Positions 44,473 through 51,161 of a DNA stretch of 64,000 bases are shown here, piece after piece. Positions within the stretch are counted from its first letter, which is position 1; each line of letters opens with the position of its first letter. Origin of the DNA: Campylobacter sp. VBCF_01 NA2 (GTDB lineage Bacteria; Campylobacterota; Campylobacteria; Campylobacterales; Campylobacteraceae); assembly GCF_027797205.1 (NCBI RefSeq), contig NZ_CP115607.1, positions 1-64,000 of the forward strand, given 5' to 3'. The notes beneath the pieces were generated by a model that was given only the letters and a program-made list of their open reading frames with translations, searched no databases and was not told where the DNA came from. The position numbers and the translations under genes were made by a program.

Positions 44473-45582
44473 TTATTTTAGTTTTTTATACTGCTCGTCG
44501 CTTACAGGTTCTAGCCACTCGTTGCTAGTTTCCACGCCATCGACTTCGACGGCGATATGGGCAAACCAGCTATCCTTTGCCGCGCCGTGCCAGTGTTTGA
44601 CGCCAGCTGGTATATTTATGACATCTCCTGCTTTCATCTCCACGGCTTCCTTGCCCCATTCTTGGTAGTATCCGCGACCTGCTGTGGCGATTAGGATTTG
44701 ACCGCCGCCGCTTTTGGCGTGGTGGATATGCCAGTTGTTGCGGCAGCTTGGCTCAAAGACCACATTATACATTTTGACTTGTTCGGTTGAGATAGCGTTT
44801 AAGTAACTATTTCCGCTGAAATACTTCGCATACGCGCTGTTTAGTTCGCCCACGCCAAATGGGCTAATTTTGGCGAATTCGTCCTTGCTCATGGCGCTAG
44901 GATTGCCAAATTTAGCTGAATTTGAAATTTTTAAAATCTCATTTATTTGCGCGTCGCTAATGCCGTTTAGTTTAGCGATTTTTATGTGAGCGTCCCTTTG
45001 TGGCTCGGTGCCACTCATCGCCGCTAATGCTGCGACCGTGATGATCTCGCGCTCCTTCCACGAAAAAATCTCGCTCGCAAAAATATCGCCAAATAAATGC
45101 GCCTTCAAATAATAATCCACATCTGCGCTAAGTGCGCTTAAATCGACTTTACCGCCCACTAAATCGGTTTGTGTTTTAGAGCCGATTTCAAGGCTATTTA
45201 AATTTTTTTCTATGATTTTATTTTCCGTGCCTTGCGTGGTTTTTAAGCCCATTTTTTCGCGCTCTTTAAGCGTTTCGTTTAAAACGCCAAGTCCATTTAG
45301 GGCTTTTGGAAAGCCACAATACGCATAAAGTTGCGCCATTAAATCTTTAATCTCAGCCACGCTTATACCGCTATCAAGCGCAGAATTTACGGCGATTTTT
45401 AACTCGCTTAAATTTGAACTAGCCAAAAACGCCGAAATTTTGGTTAAATTTAGCTCTTTTTGGTTTAAATTTTTGATTTCGCTTTGTGAAATTTGCATAT
45501 TCTCCCCCGTTTCATTTGCCATGCAAACCCCGCAAAATAGCGAAGTTAGGGCTAGTGTTAAGATTGATTTTTTAAAAAACAT
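44473..45582 (-). CDS. Exported carboxymuconolactone decarboxylase-like protein fused to a cupin
   Basis: The 369-residue protein has a Sec-type signal (FFKKSILTLALTSLFCGVCMA). Two AhpD/CMD-like regions follow: one around residues 50-110 (LMAQLYAYCGFPKALNGLG) and one around 170-225 (REIITVAALAAMSGTEPQRD). A C-terminal cupin comes last (NNWHIHHAKSGGGQILIATAG and GVKHWHGAAKDSWFAHIAV), which keeps metal-type histidines. The usual CXXC of AhpD is absent. CMD-cupin fusions occur beside aldo/keto reductases and flavodoxins in many bacteria. ATG 45582 follows AAAGGAGAGAGT. Confidence 0.83.
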   Translation of the reverse strand: MFFKKSILTLALTSLFCGVCMANETGENMQISQSEIKNLNQKELNLTKISAFLASSNLSELKIAVNSALDSGISVAEIKDLMAQLYAYCGFPKALNGLGVLNETLKEREKMGLKTTQGTENKIIEKNLNSLEIGSKTQTDLVGGKVDLSALSADVDYYLKAHLFGDIFASEIFSWKEREIITVAALAAMSGTEPQRDAHIKIAKLNGISDAQINEILKISNSAKFGNPSAMSKDEFAKISPFGVGELNSAYAKYFSGNSYLNAISTEQVKMYNVVFEPSCRNNWHIHHAKSGGGQILIATAGRGYYQEWGKEAVEMKAGDVINIPAGVKHWHGAAKDSWFAHIAVEVDGVETSNEWLEPVSDEQYKKLK

Positions 45583-45592
45583 ACTCTCTCCT

Positions 45593-46480
45593 TTAAAATT
45601 TTTCAAGATTTGCGATTTTTTTCATATCATCATTGCTTAAATTAAAATCAAAAATGCTAATATTTTCGATCATACGGGACTTTGTCGCGGTTTTTGGGAT
45701 AGTGATGATATTTCTTTGTATTTGCCAACGCAAAATGACCTGCGCCGCGGTTTTGCCGTATTTTTCGCCGATAATTTTAAGCGTCTCATTTTGCAAAATC
45801 CTAGAACTTCCGGTGCCAAAAGGCGAGTAGGCTTGTGTGGCAACGCCTAATTTATCAAGCTCGTTTTGAGCTGAAATTTGCTGGTTAAACGGGTGAAGTT
45901 CGATTTGATTTAGAACGGGCTTAATGGCGAATTCATCGCAAAGCTCTCGCACTAAATCCACGCTAAAATTGCTAACGCCGATTGATTTTATTAGTCCCTT
46001 TCCCACTAGCTCGCAAAATCCAGCCCAAATGCCCTTAATATCGCCATAAGGAGCATGGATTAGATACAAATCGATATAATCAAATTTAAGCGCATCTAGG
46101 CTTTCATAAACTGCCCTTTTTGCACCCTCTTTGCCCACATTTGCGCCCCACATTAGCTTTGAAGTTACGAAAATTTCATCTCGTTTTATGCCACTATTTC
46201 GCACAGCTTCGCCCACGATGTCTTCGTTGCGGTAATACTGCGCCGAGTCAATATGTCGGTATCCGACTTCTAGGGCATTTTCGATAGCTTTTAGCCCGTC
46301 CCTGCCGCGAATATCCCAAGTGCCATAGCCTAAAATAGGGATTTCCCTGCCGTTATTTAAAGTGAAATTTGGAACTAAATTTTGCATTTTTGCCCCCTTG
46401 TTTGCAAAAAGCGAATTTGCGCCCACAATCACGCCTGCGCCAAAAATTACAGAATTTTTCAAAAAACTTCGTCTTTGCAT
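45593..46480 (-). CDS. Aldo/keto reductase with Tat-type leader (2)
   Basis: A 295-residue protein: a leader QRRSFLKNSVIFGAGVIVG, a short linker NKGAK, then the reductase from internal Met 31 (MQNLVPNFTLNNGREIPILG), with DSAQYYRNEDIVGEAV (Asp, Tyr), YLIHAPYG (His) and IPKTATKSRMIEN. AAGGGGGCAAAA precedes the internal Met. It starts a probable transcript that runs through the CMD-cupin, flavin reductase and FMN-reductase genes. The C-terminus is shorter than in the first reductase. Confidence 0.88.
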   Translation of the reverse strand: MQRRSFLKNSVIFGAGVIVGANSLFANKGAKMQNLVPNFTLNNGREIPILGYGTWDIRGRDGLKAIENALEVGYRHIDSAQYYRNEDIVGEAVRNSGIKRDEIFVTSKLMWGANVGKEGAKRAVYESLDALKFDYIDLYLIHAPYGDIKGIWAGFCELVGKGLIKSIGVSNFSVDLVRELCDEFAIKPVLNQIELHPFNQQISAQNELDKLGVATQAYSPFGTGSSRILQNETLKIIGEKYGKTAAQVILRWQIQRNIITIPKTATKSRMIENISIFDFNLSNDDMKKIANLEKF

Positions 46481-46513
46481 AAAATTTCCTTGCGAGAGGT
46501 TAATTTCGCAGAA

Positions 46514-46562
46514 ATTTTACCAAATTTGGGGTGGAATTTGGTAGAACAATCCTCCAAATCCC
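46514..46562 (-). promoter_or_regulatory. Promoter of Tat aldo/keto reductase 2
   Basis: A minus-strand TAAAAT -10 (46519-46514), half-site GGATTGTTCTA near -35 and a copy of the repeat upstream reproduce the layout ahead of the reductase at 39048, with more than 50 of about 65 bases the same by eye. Confidence 0.55.
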
Positions 46563-46584
46563 TTGCCTAATCCTGCAAATTTTT
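46563..46584 (-). repeat. Redox-island repeat, copy E
   Basis: TTGCCTAATCCTGCAAATTT (plus strand), identical to copy B over 20 bases. Its outer part encodes the last residues NLQD and the stop of hycI, so it overlaps a coding sequence. Confidence 0.8.
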
Positions 46585-47025
46585 GTCTAATTCTTTGATT
46601 TTTTCGATTGCAAGAAGTGCGCCAGTTTTGGCTGTGCGTGAGAGCGTAGAGGAAAATTCGCCCAAATTTAGCAAATCAACCTTAATGCCTAAAAATAGTA
46701 TTTTTGGGATAAATTCGCGCAGGTATTTGATCCACACGCACGCTGGGATATTGTGCGCGCTGTAAAAATAACTCACATCATCGCTTAAATCCACGAATTC
46801 GCACTCAAATTTGGCGTTTTCGTCCATTATCACGCCGATTGCATCGACAGCGACTAAGATTTCTGGCGCGTAAGCTCTGATTTTGGAAAATTCATTTTCT
46901 GGCATGTCCCCGCCAAAAAATACCTCCCAGCCAGGAAGCTTGCGCATGGCGATTTTACCGACTTCTATGCCAACGCCGTCATCGCCACGAAGCTCGTTTC
47001 CTACGCACAAAATTGCTTTTTTCAT
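46567..47025 (-). CDS. hycI: Hydrogenase maturation protease, HycI-type
   Basis: A 152-residue [NiFe]-hydrogenase endopeptidase that trims the large-subunit C-terminus after nickel insertion. The family start AILCVGNELRGDDGVGIEVG is clear, as are ILVAVDAIG (metal Asp) and SAHNIPACVWIKYL (His). It overlaps the upstream HycH-like gene by ATGA. No hydrogenase structural genes occur in the window, so its substrate, probably a Hyf/Hyc-type hydrogenase, is encoded elsewhere. Confidence 0.87.
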   Translation of the reverse strand: MKKAILCVGNELRGDDGVGIEVGKIAMRKLPGWEVFFGGDMPENEFSKIRAYAPEILVAVDAIGVIMDENAKFECEFVDLSDDVSYFYSAHNIPACVWIKYLREFIPKILFLGIKVDLLNLGEFSSTLSRTAKTGALLAIEKIKELDKNLQD

Positions 47026-47363
47026 CTAAAAACTTTCCTAAGCGTTAAATAACCCTCATCTAAATTCTTTAAAAACTCACCCAAAGCCGAATTTTTAAGG
47101 CTTTGCAAAAGTTTTATGGCGTGTTCTGGGAAAATTTCGATTTCGTTTATCGTAGCGATATTTCCTAGCTTAAATTTCGCGTATTCATCGCCCGCGCTTA
47201 GTATCTCTTCCCACTCATTTTCGCTAAATTCGCAAATCTTCTCGCTAAAATCAATCGTGCCAACCCCATGCCCAAGGCTCGTAAAAATGGTGATATCCCT
47301 AAATTTCGGCGCAGTATCTGGCTCATCTACATGGCGTTTTGTCAGCTTCCAAACCTCTATCAT
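47022..47363 (-). CDS. hycH: HycH-like formate hydrogenlyase maturation protein
   Basis: A 113-residue protein that resembles E. coli HycH in order of motifs: ITIFTSLGHGVGTIDFSEKI (family: SLxxGHxxGxID), later IATINEIEIFPEHAIKLLQ and the ending YLTLRKVFR. HycH acts in maturation of hydrogenase-3 or -4. The four-base overlap with the HycI-type protease supports the call, which I made from memory of the family and not from an alignment. Confidence 0.6.
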   Translation of the reverse strand: MIEVWKLTKRHVDEPDTAPKFRDITIFTSLGHGVGTIDFSEKICEFSENEWEEILSAGDEYAKFKLGNIATINEIEIFPEHAIKLLQSLKNSALGEFLKNLDEGYLTLRKVFR

Positions 47364-47393
47364 AATCCTGCCTTAAATTTGAAATTTTGCGAA

Positions 47394-47399
47394 ATTATA
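47394..47399 (-). promoter_or_regulatory. Probable hycH promoter -10
   Basis: On the minus strand TATAAT occupies 47399-47394, about 30 bases before the ATG of hycH at 47363. Confidence 0.4.
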
Positions 47400-47469
47400 C
47401 AGATAAATTCTTAATTATTAAAATTTAAAAAAAATCCAAAATTTTGCCCTTTATTTGCTATAAAAGTAG

Positions 47470-47475
47470 TATAAT
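47470..47475 (+). promoter_or_regulatory. Promoter -10 of the triple-repeat gene
   Basis: TATAAT at 47470-47475 lies 50 bases before ATG 47526. The leader holds a small hairpin, AAAAGC/GCTTTT (47485-47501), and then AAGGAGGGCGGT as a strong ribosome binding site. Confidence 0.5.
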
Positions 47476-47525
47476 CTTTCACTTAAAAGCAAAAGGCTTT
47501 TAGGACAAATTTTAAGGAGGGCGGT

Positions 47526-48302
47526 ATGAAGGTTGTAAGTATTGTTGTAGTAGATGGCAGTGTCGTAAATGAATCTGATTTGATTACAAGTATTGCGTCG
47601 TATGATGATTTTAGCGCGATTAGCGCAGAGCTTCGAAAAGCCCTGAAAAAAAATTATATTAACAAGTCGCAATATACGAAAATTTACAAAAAAATCACCG
47701 CGCAAACTGGGTTTTCGCGCGCGAAATTCGACTATACTCCATACGCGAAAGATATCGAGGAGCTGGTTTCAAGGGGATACACGGTCAAAGCGATTTTAGC
47801 CCATATCGGCGAGAAGGACGCGGAGTTTAAAAAATCTGTGAGCGCTTCGGGGCTAACGCACTTCATAGCTACGAATTGTAAGGACGAAAAAAACAAAATT
47901 CGCGCAATCGCAAAGAGCAAAAACGAGCTTTTGCAAGCGTATAAATTTGAGCTTAAAAAGCTCCATTTCAAGGGCATTTCTGATAAAGATATTTTGAGAG
48001 TAATGAGGGAAAAATACCCAGAAGATTTTACCAAAATCACAGAGGCGCAAATCCATGAGTTTATAGAAACCAACGCCAAACTCGATATGGGGCGCAAAAT
48101 TTCACTTCTTAAAAAACCAAGCCTGTATGATGAGCATTTCGACGAGATTATGAGCTTGTATAAAAGTGGCATGAGGGTCTATGATATCTGGAAAACACTA
48201 AGGCAAAAATACCCAAAACTAGCCAAACTTCAAGCCCCAAGCCTGTATCATTTCATCGGAAATAACGCGCTTGGCAAGGCAAAATATATGCAAGAAGGAT
48301 AG
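47526..48302 (+). CDS. Hypothetical protein with three ~48-residue helical repeats
   Basis: A 258-residue soluble, basic protein. After an N-terminal 75 residues it contains three copies of one module, beginning near residues 76, 137 and 199. Each has an amphipathic helix, a turn with Gly, a second helix, and ends HFIATN, EFIETN or HFIGNN. Second-copy core: LHFKGISDKDILRVMREKYP; third-copy core: LYKSGMRVYDIWKTLRQKYP. The G-[IM]-x-[DV]-x-[DI]-I pattern looks like a small helix-turn-helix unit as found in recombinase-like or KfrA-like DNA binders. I do not recognise the family. It is in the same orientation as mobA and ends two bases before it. Confidence 0.7.
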   Translation: MKVVSIVVVDGSVVNESDLITSIASYDDFSAISAELRKALKKNYINKSQYTKIYKKITAQTGFSRAKFDYTPYAKDIEELVSRGYTVKAILAHIGEKDAEFKKSVSASGLTHFIATNCKDEKNKIRAIAKSKNELLQAYKFELKKLHFKGISDKDILRVMREKYPEDFTKITEAQIHEFIETNAKLDMGRKISLLKKPSLYDEHFDEIMSLYKSGMRVYDIWKTLRQKYPKLAKLQAPSLYHFIGNNALGKAKYMQEG

Positions 48303-48304
48303 GC

Positions 48305-48856
48305 TTGGGCGAGCCTAGAATTTGCGTGATTTTGTGCGGTGGCAAAAGCTCTCGCTTTGGCAGAGATAAGGCAGTAGAGCCATTTTTGGACGAGCCTAGC
48401 ATGACGCATTTTTGTTTTAAAAGGTATTCTCGCATTTTTTCGCAGGTTTTCGTCTGCGCAAAATCGCAAAAATTTAGCCCCCCGCTTCCTTTGATAAAAG
48501 ATGATTTCGAAGATTTTTCACCTATGGGTGCGCTGTATTCGGCGTTAAGGGGGTTTGCCGGGAAAAGGGTTTTCATCGTGCCTGCTGATACGCCATTTGT
48601 GAGCGAAGAGGCAATCCACGCGCTTTGGGAGAGCAGGGCTGAGATTTCGCTTGCAAGCGATGGCGAAAAAACGCATAATTTATGCGGATTTTTTAGCGGG
48701 GATTTGGCGGAGCGTGCGCTGAAATTTTACCGCGAAAACAACCATAAAATCGGCGAATTTATTACTTCTTGCGATAGTGAAATTTTAAAATTTAAAGACA
48801 AAGCGCAGTTTTTAAATATCAATTACGAAAGCGATTTAGAAAAAGTTGAAAACTAA
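48305..48856 (+). CDS. mobA: Molybdenum cofactor guanylyltransferase
   Basis: A 183-residue nucleotidyltransferase that adds GMP to molybdopterin to form the bis-MGD cofactor of formate dehydrogenase and other molybdoenzymes. The signature CVILCGGKSSRFGRDKA near residues 7-23 is intact, and FIVPADTPFVSEEA carries the metal Asp. The start is TTG 48305 after AAGGATAGGC, two bases behind the triple-repeat gene. It overlaps pldA by 11 bases. Confidence 0.92.
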   Translation: MGEPRICVILCGGKSSRFGRDKAVEPFLDEPSMTHFCFKRYSRIFSQVFVCAKSQKFSPPLPLIKDDFEDFSPMGALYSALRGFAGKRVFIVPADTPFVSEEAIHALWESRAEISLASDGEKTHNLCGFFSGDLAERALKFYRENNHKIGEFITSCDSEILKFKDKAQFLNINYESDLEKVEN

Positions 48857-49832
48857 AATTTTATTTTTGGCGCTATTTAGCGTTTTGTGCGCAGATGATG
48901 GCAAAATTTTGGCGAAAGCTAGGGATTTTGAGGCAAAGGGCGATTATAAAAACGCTATGATTTATTACAAAAAATTAGCCCTTGCAAACACTAGCGCGCA
49001 AAATTCAAGCGGAATTTCAAAGTCAAATTTAGCGTCAAATTCAAATGAAATTTCGGCGCAGTATCCGAAAAAGCAAAATTTAAAGCAAAATTTAGCGAAT
49101 TTAGACTTGAATTCCACGCCAAAACCAAGCAAAAAACAAAATTTTAGCGAATTTTTGGGCATTAAATATTACGAGCCAATTTACGCAGTTTTTACTCACG
49201 ATCACCATAAAAAACAGGGTTGTAGCCCCAATGAAGCGCACTTTGCGTTTAGTTTCGAACGGCCTATAAGCTATGATTATTTTGGCTTTGGCGAGAAAAT
49301 TTCCTTTGCTTACACGCAAAATTCGTGGTGGCAAATCACCGCCGATAGCGCGCCATTTAGGGAAAATAACTACAAGCCAGAGCTTTTTATGAGTTTGGAG
49401 CCAGGCTTTGCCGACGAGCTAAAACTTGGCGTTTTGCACGAATCAAACGGCAAGGACGGGGCGGATTCGCGCTCGATAAATCATCTTTACGCGCAAAGTT
49501 CGTGGAGGTTTGGGGGCTTTGAAATCACGCCGAGACTTTGGTATGCTTTCGGGCTAGATCAGCGCAACAAGGACATTAGCGAGTATATGGGCTATGGGGA
49601 TTTGCGCGCTTCGTATAGCTTCGGGCGACACAAAGTCATGGCTAAATGGCGCAACAATCTGCGTTTAAACTCGCAAAATCGCGGTGCAATCGAGCTTGAT
49701 TTTATATTTCCGCTATTTAACAGCGGGCTTTATGGATATTTTAGGTATTTTAGCGGATACGCTGAGAGCCTGGCGGATTATAAAAAAAGTGTCGATAAAA
49801 TCGGCCTTGGCGTCTCGTTTGTGGAATTTTAA
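48846..49832 (+). CDS. pldA: Outer-membrane phospholipase A
   Basis: A 328-residue OMPLA with a signal peptide (KTKILFLALFSVLCA) and a long, Asn/Ser/Lys-rich insert at about residues 45-95. The barrel follows, with the motif ISFAYTQNSWWQI and the catalytic block VLHESNGKDGADSRSINHLY (His and Ser near residues 197-199). It hydrolyses phospholipids that reach the outer leaflet. The start is TTG 48846, with a weak ribosome binding site, inside the end of mobA. OMPLA is a recognised virulence-related haemolytic factor in Campylobacter. Confidence 0.9.
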   Translation: MKTKILFLALFSVLCADDGKILAKARDFEAKGDYKNAMIYYKKLALANTSAQNSSGISKSNLASNSNEISAQYPKKQNLKQNLANLDLNSTPKPSKKQNFSEFLGIKYYEPIYAVFTHDHHKKQGCSPNEAHFAFSFERPISYDYFGFGEKISFAYTQNSWWQITADSAPFRENNYKPELFMSLEPGFADELKLGVLHESNGKDGADSRSINHLYAQSSWRFGGFEITPRLWYAFGLDQRNKDISEYMGYGDLRASYSFGRHKVMAKWRNNLRLNSQNRGAIELDFIFPLFNSGLYGYFRYFSGYAESLADYKKSVDKIGLGVSFVEF

Positions 49833-49870
49833 ATTTTGCCAAATACTGACCCTGAATTTTGTATAATTTG

Positions 49871-49904
49871 TCATTGCGAGGCGATTTATCGCCGAAGCAA
49901 TCCA
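49871..49904. repeat. REP-like element
   Basis: It begins TCATTGCGAGGCGATTTATC and ends GAAGCAATCCA, with GGCGAT/ATCGCC and ATTGC/GCAAT pairing to make an imperfect hairpin. The TCATTGCGAG...GAAGCAATCC form is a well-known dispersed repeat in many bacteria. A second element with the same start lies at 53221. Confidence 0.7.
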
Positions 49905-49980
49905 GTAAAATTTAATTTAAAATTCAACCTAAATTTAGCATTGAACGATTTTTTAAATTTTAAAATTTCTTGTGAAATTC

Positions 49981-50036
49981 TTTGTAAGGGGGAAGGGGGC
50001 TTGAATTGCGAGGTCGCGCCCCTTCCCCCTTACAAA
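49981..50036. repeat. Perfect 18-bp inverted repeat
   Basis: TTTGTAAGGGGGAAGGGG (49981-49998) and its exact complement (50019-50036) enclose a 20-base loop. The arms are far more G/C-rich than the surroundings. It is not followed by a U-run, so a foreign (MITE-like) origin is at least as likely as a terminator role. Confidence 0.8.
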
Positions 50037-50069
50037 CCCCCAACCCCCGACGACGCTTTACAAGGTGGC

Positions 50070-50102
50070 TAAATTTAGAAAAACTTCGTTTTTCTAAATT
50101 TA
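50070..50102. repeat. 14-bp inverted repeat with TTCG-type loop
   Basis: TAAATTTAGAAAAA (50070-50083) pairs with TTTTTCTAAATTTA (50089-50102) around CTTCG. A shorter hairpin of the same style, GAAATGC-TTC-GCATTTC, follows at 50120-50136. Confidence 0.75.
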
Positions 50103-50189
50103 ACTGGTTTTATTTTTCTGAAATGCTTCGCATTTCTTTGGGTGGTAGATTAAACGAATTTGAAAAGTCAAAATTTATAAAATTTTAGA

Positions 50190-50195
50190 TAAAAT
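50190..50195 (+). promoter_or_regulatory. Probable ilvE promoter -10
   Basis: GATAAAAT includes TAAAAT at 50190-50195, 32 bases before the ilvE ATG, and AAAAAAGGATGTAAA forms the ribosome binding site. Confidence 0.4.
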
Positions 50196-50226
50196 CACAG
50201 GTTTAAATTTCAAAAAAGGATGTAAA

Positions 50227-51153
50227 ATGGCAAAGGTTCAACCGGCAAATTTAATTTGGAAAAACGGCTCGCTAATCCCATGGGCTGAGGCTACAACGCA
50301 TGTTTTAAGCCACTCACTTCACTATGGCAACGCAGTATTTGAGGGCGTAAGAGCCTACAAGACAGACAAAGGTTATGCGATTTTTCGCCTTGATGAGCAC
50401 ACAAAAAGACTTTTAGTTTCAGCCAAACTCTGCCTAATCAAAACCCCTTATAGCTTCGACGAGTTGCGTCAGGCGCAAATCGATGTCGTGGCCAAAAACG
50501 ACTTCGATCAAACCGTCTATATCCGCCCGCTAATCTACCTAGGATACGGCTCTATGGGCGTTTCATTAAAAGATGTCCCAGTCGATACCGTAGTAGCTGC
50601 ATGGCAATGGGGCGCGTATATGGGCGAGGAAGCCCTAAGAGCGGGCATTAAGGTGAAAATTTCATCTTGGGCGAAACCTGCTCAACACTCAATGATGGCT
50701 AAGGCAAAAGCGAGTGCGAATTATTTCAACTCACAAATGGCAAACTTCGAGGCTGTCGATGCTGGATATGATGAGGCACTACTACTTGATCCGCAAGGAT
50801 TTGTGGCAGAAGGTCCAGGGGAATGCTTGTTTGTCGTAAAAGACGGCGCGCTAATCACTCCGCCAAACGATACTAGCTTGGAGTCAATCACTCAAAACTC
50901 AGTTATCCAAATCGCCGAGAGTTTGGGTATAAAAGTCCTTCGCCAACGCATTTCGCGCGATCAAGTCTATGCGGCTGATGAGGCGTTTTTCACAGGCACA
51001 GCTGCTGAGGTTACGCCGATTAGCAATATCGACGGACGCATTATCGGCAAGGGCGAAATGGGCGAGATCACAAGCAAATTGCAAAAAGCGTATTTTGCGG
51101 TCGTTACTGGCAAAGACCCTAAATTTGAGCACTGGCTCACATACATCAAATAA
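50227..51153 (+). CDS. ilvE: Branched-chain amino acid aminotransferase
   Basis: A 308-residue PLP enzyme of fold class IV that makes valine, leucine and isoleucine from their keto acids with glutamate. Family features are HSLHYGNAVFEGVRAYKT near residue 33, KAKASANYFNSQMANFEA with the PLP Lys region, GFVAEGPGECLFVVKD and FFTGTAAEVTPI. It is followed by the SPFH gene eight bases later, the same pairing as in C. jejuni as far as I recall. Confidence 0.95.
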   Translation: MAKVQPANLIWKNGSLIPWAEATTHVLSHSLHYGNAVFEGVRAYKTDKGYAIFRLDEHTKRLLVSAKLCLIKTPYSFDELRQAQIDVVAKNDFDQTVYIRPLIYLGYGSMGVSLKDVPVDTVVAAWQWGAYMGEEALRAGIKVKISSWAKPAQHSMMAKAKASANYFNSQMANFEAVDAGYDEALLLDPQGFVAEGPGECLFVVKDGALITPPNDTSLESITQNSVIQIAESLGIKVLRQRISRDQVYAADEAFFTGTAAEVTPISNIDGRIIGKGEMGEITSKLQKAYFAVVTGKDPKFEHWLTYIK

Positions 51154-51161
51154 GGATAATT

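Larger units (their letters stand above)
49833..50226. other. Gene-free spacer of 394 bases with stacked hairpins
   Basis: No coding sequence is credible here. The spacer holds a REP-like element (49871-49904), an 18-bp inverted repeat (49981-50036), two further hairpins (50070-50102, 50120-50136), and then a promoter for ilvE. It looks like a decayed REP/MITE-type insertion. Confidence 0.7.
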
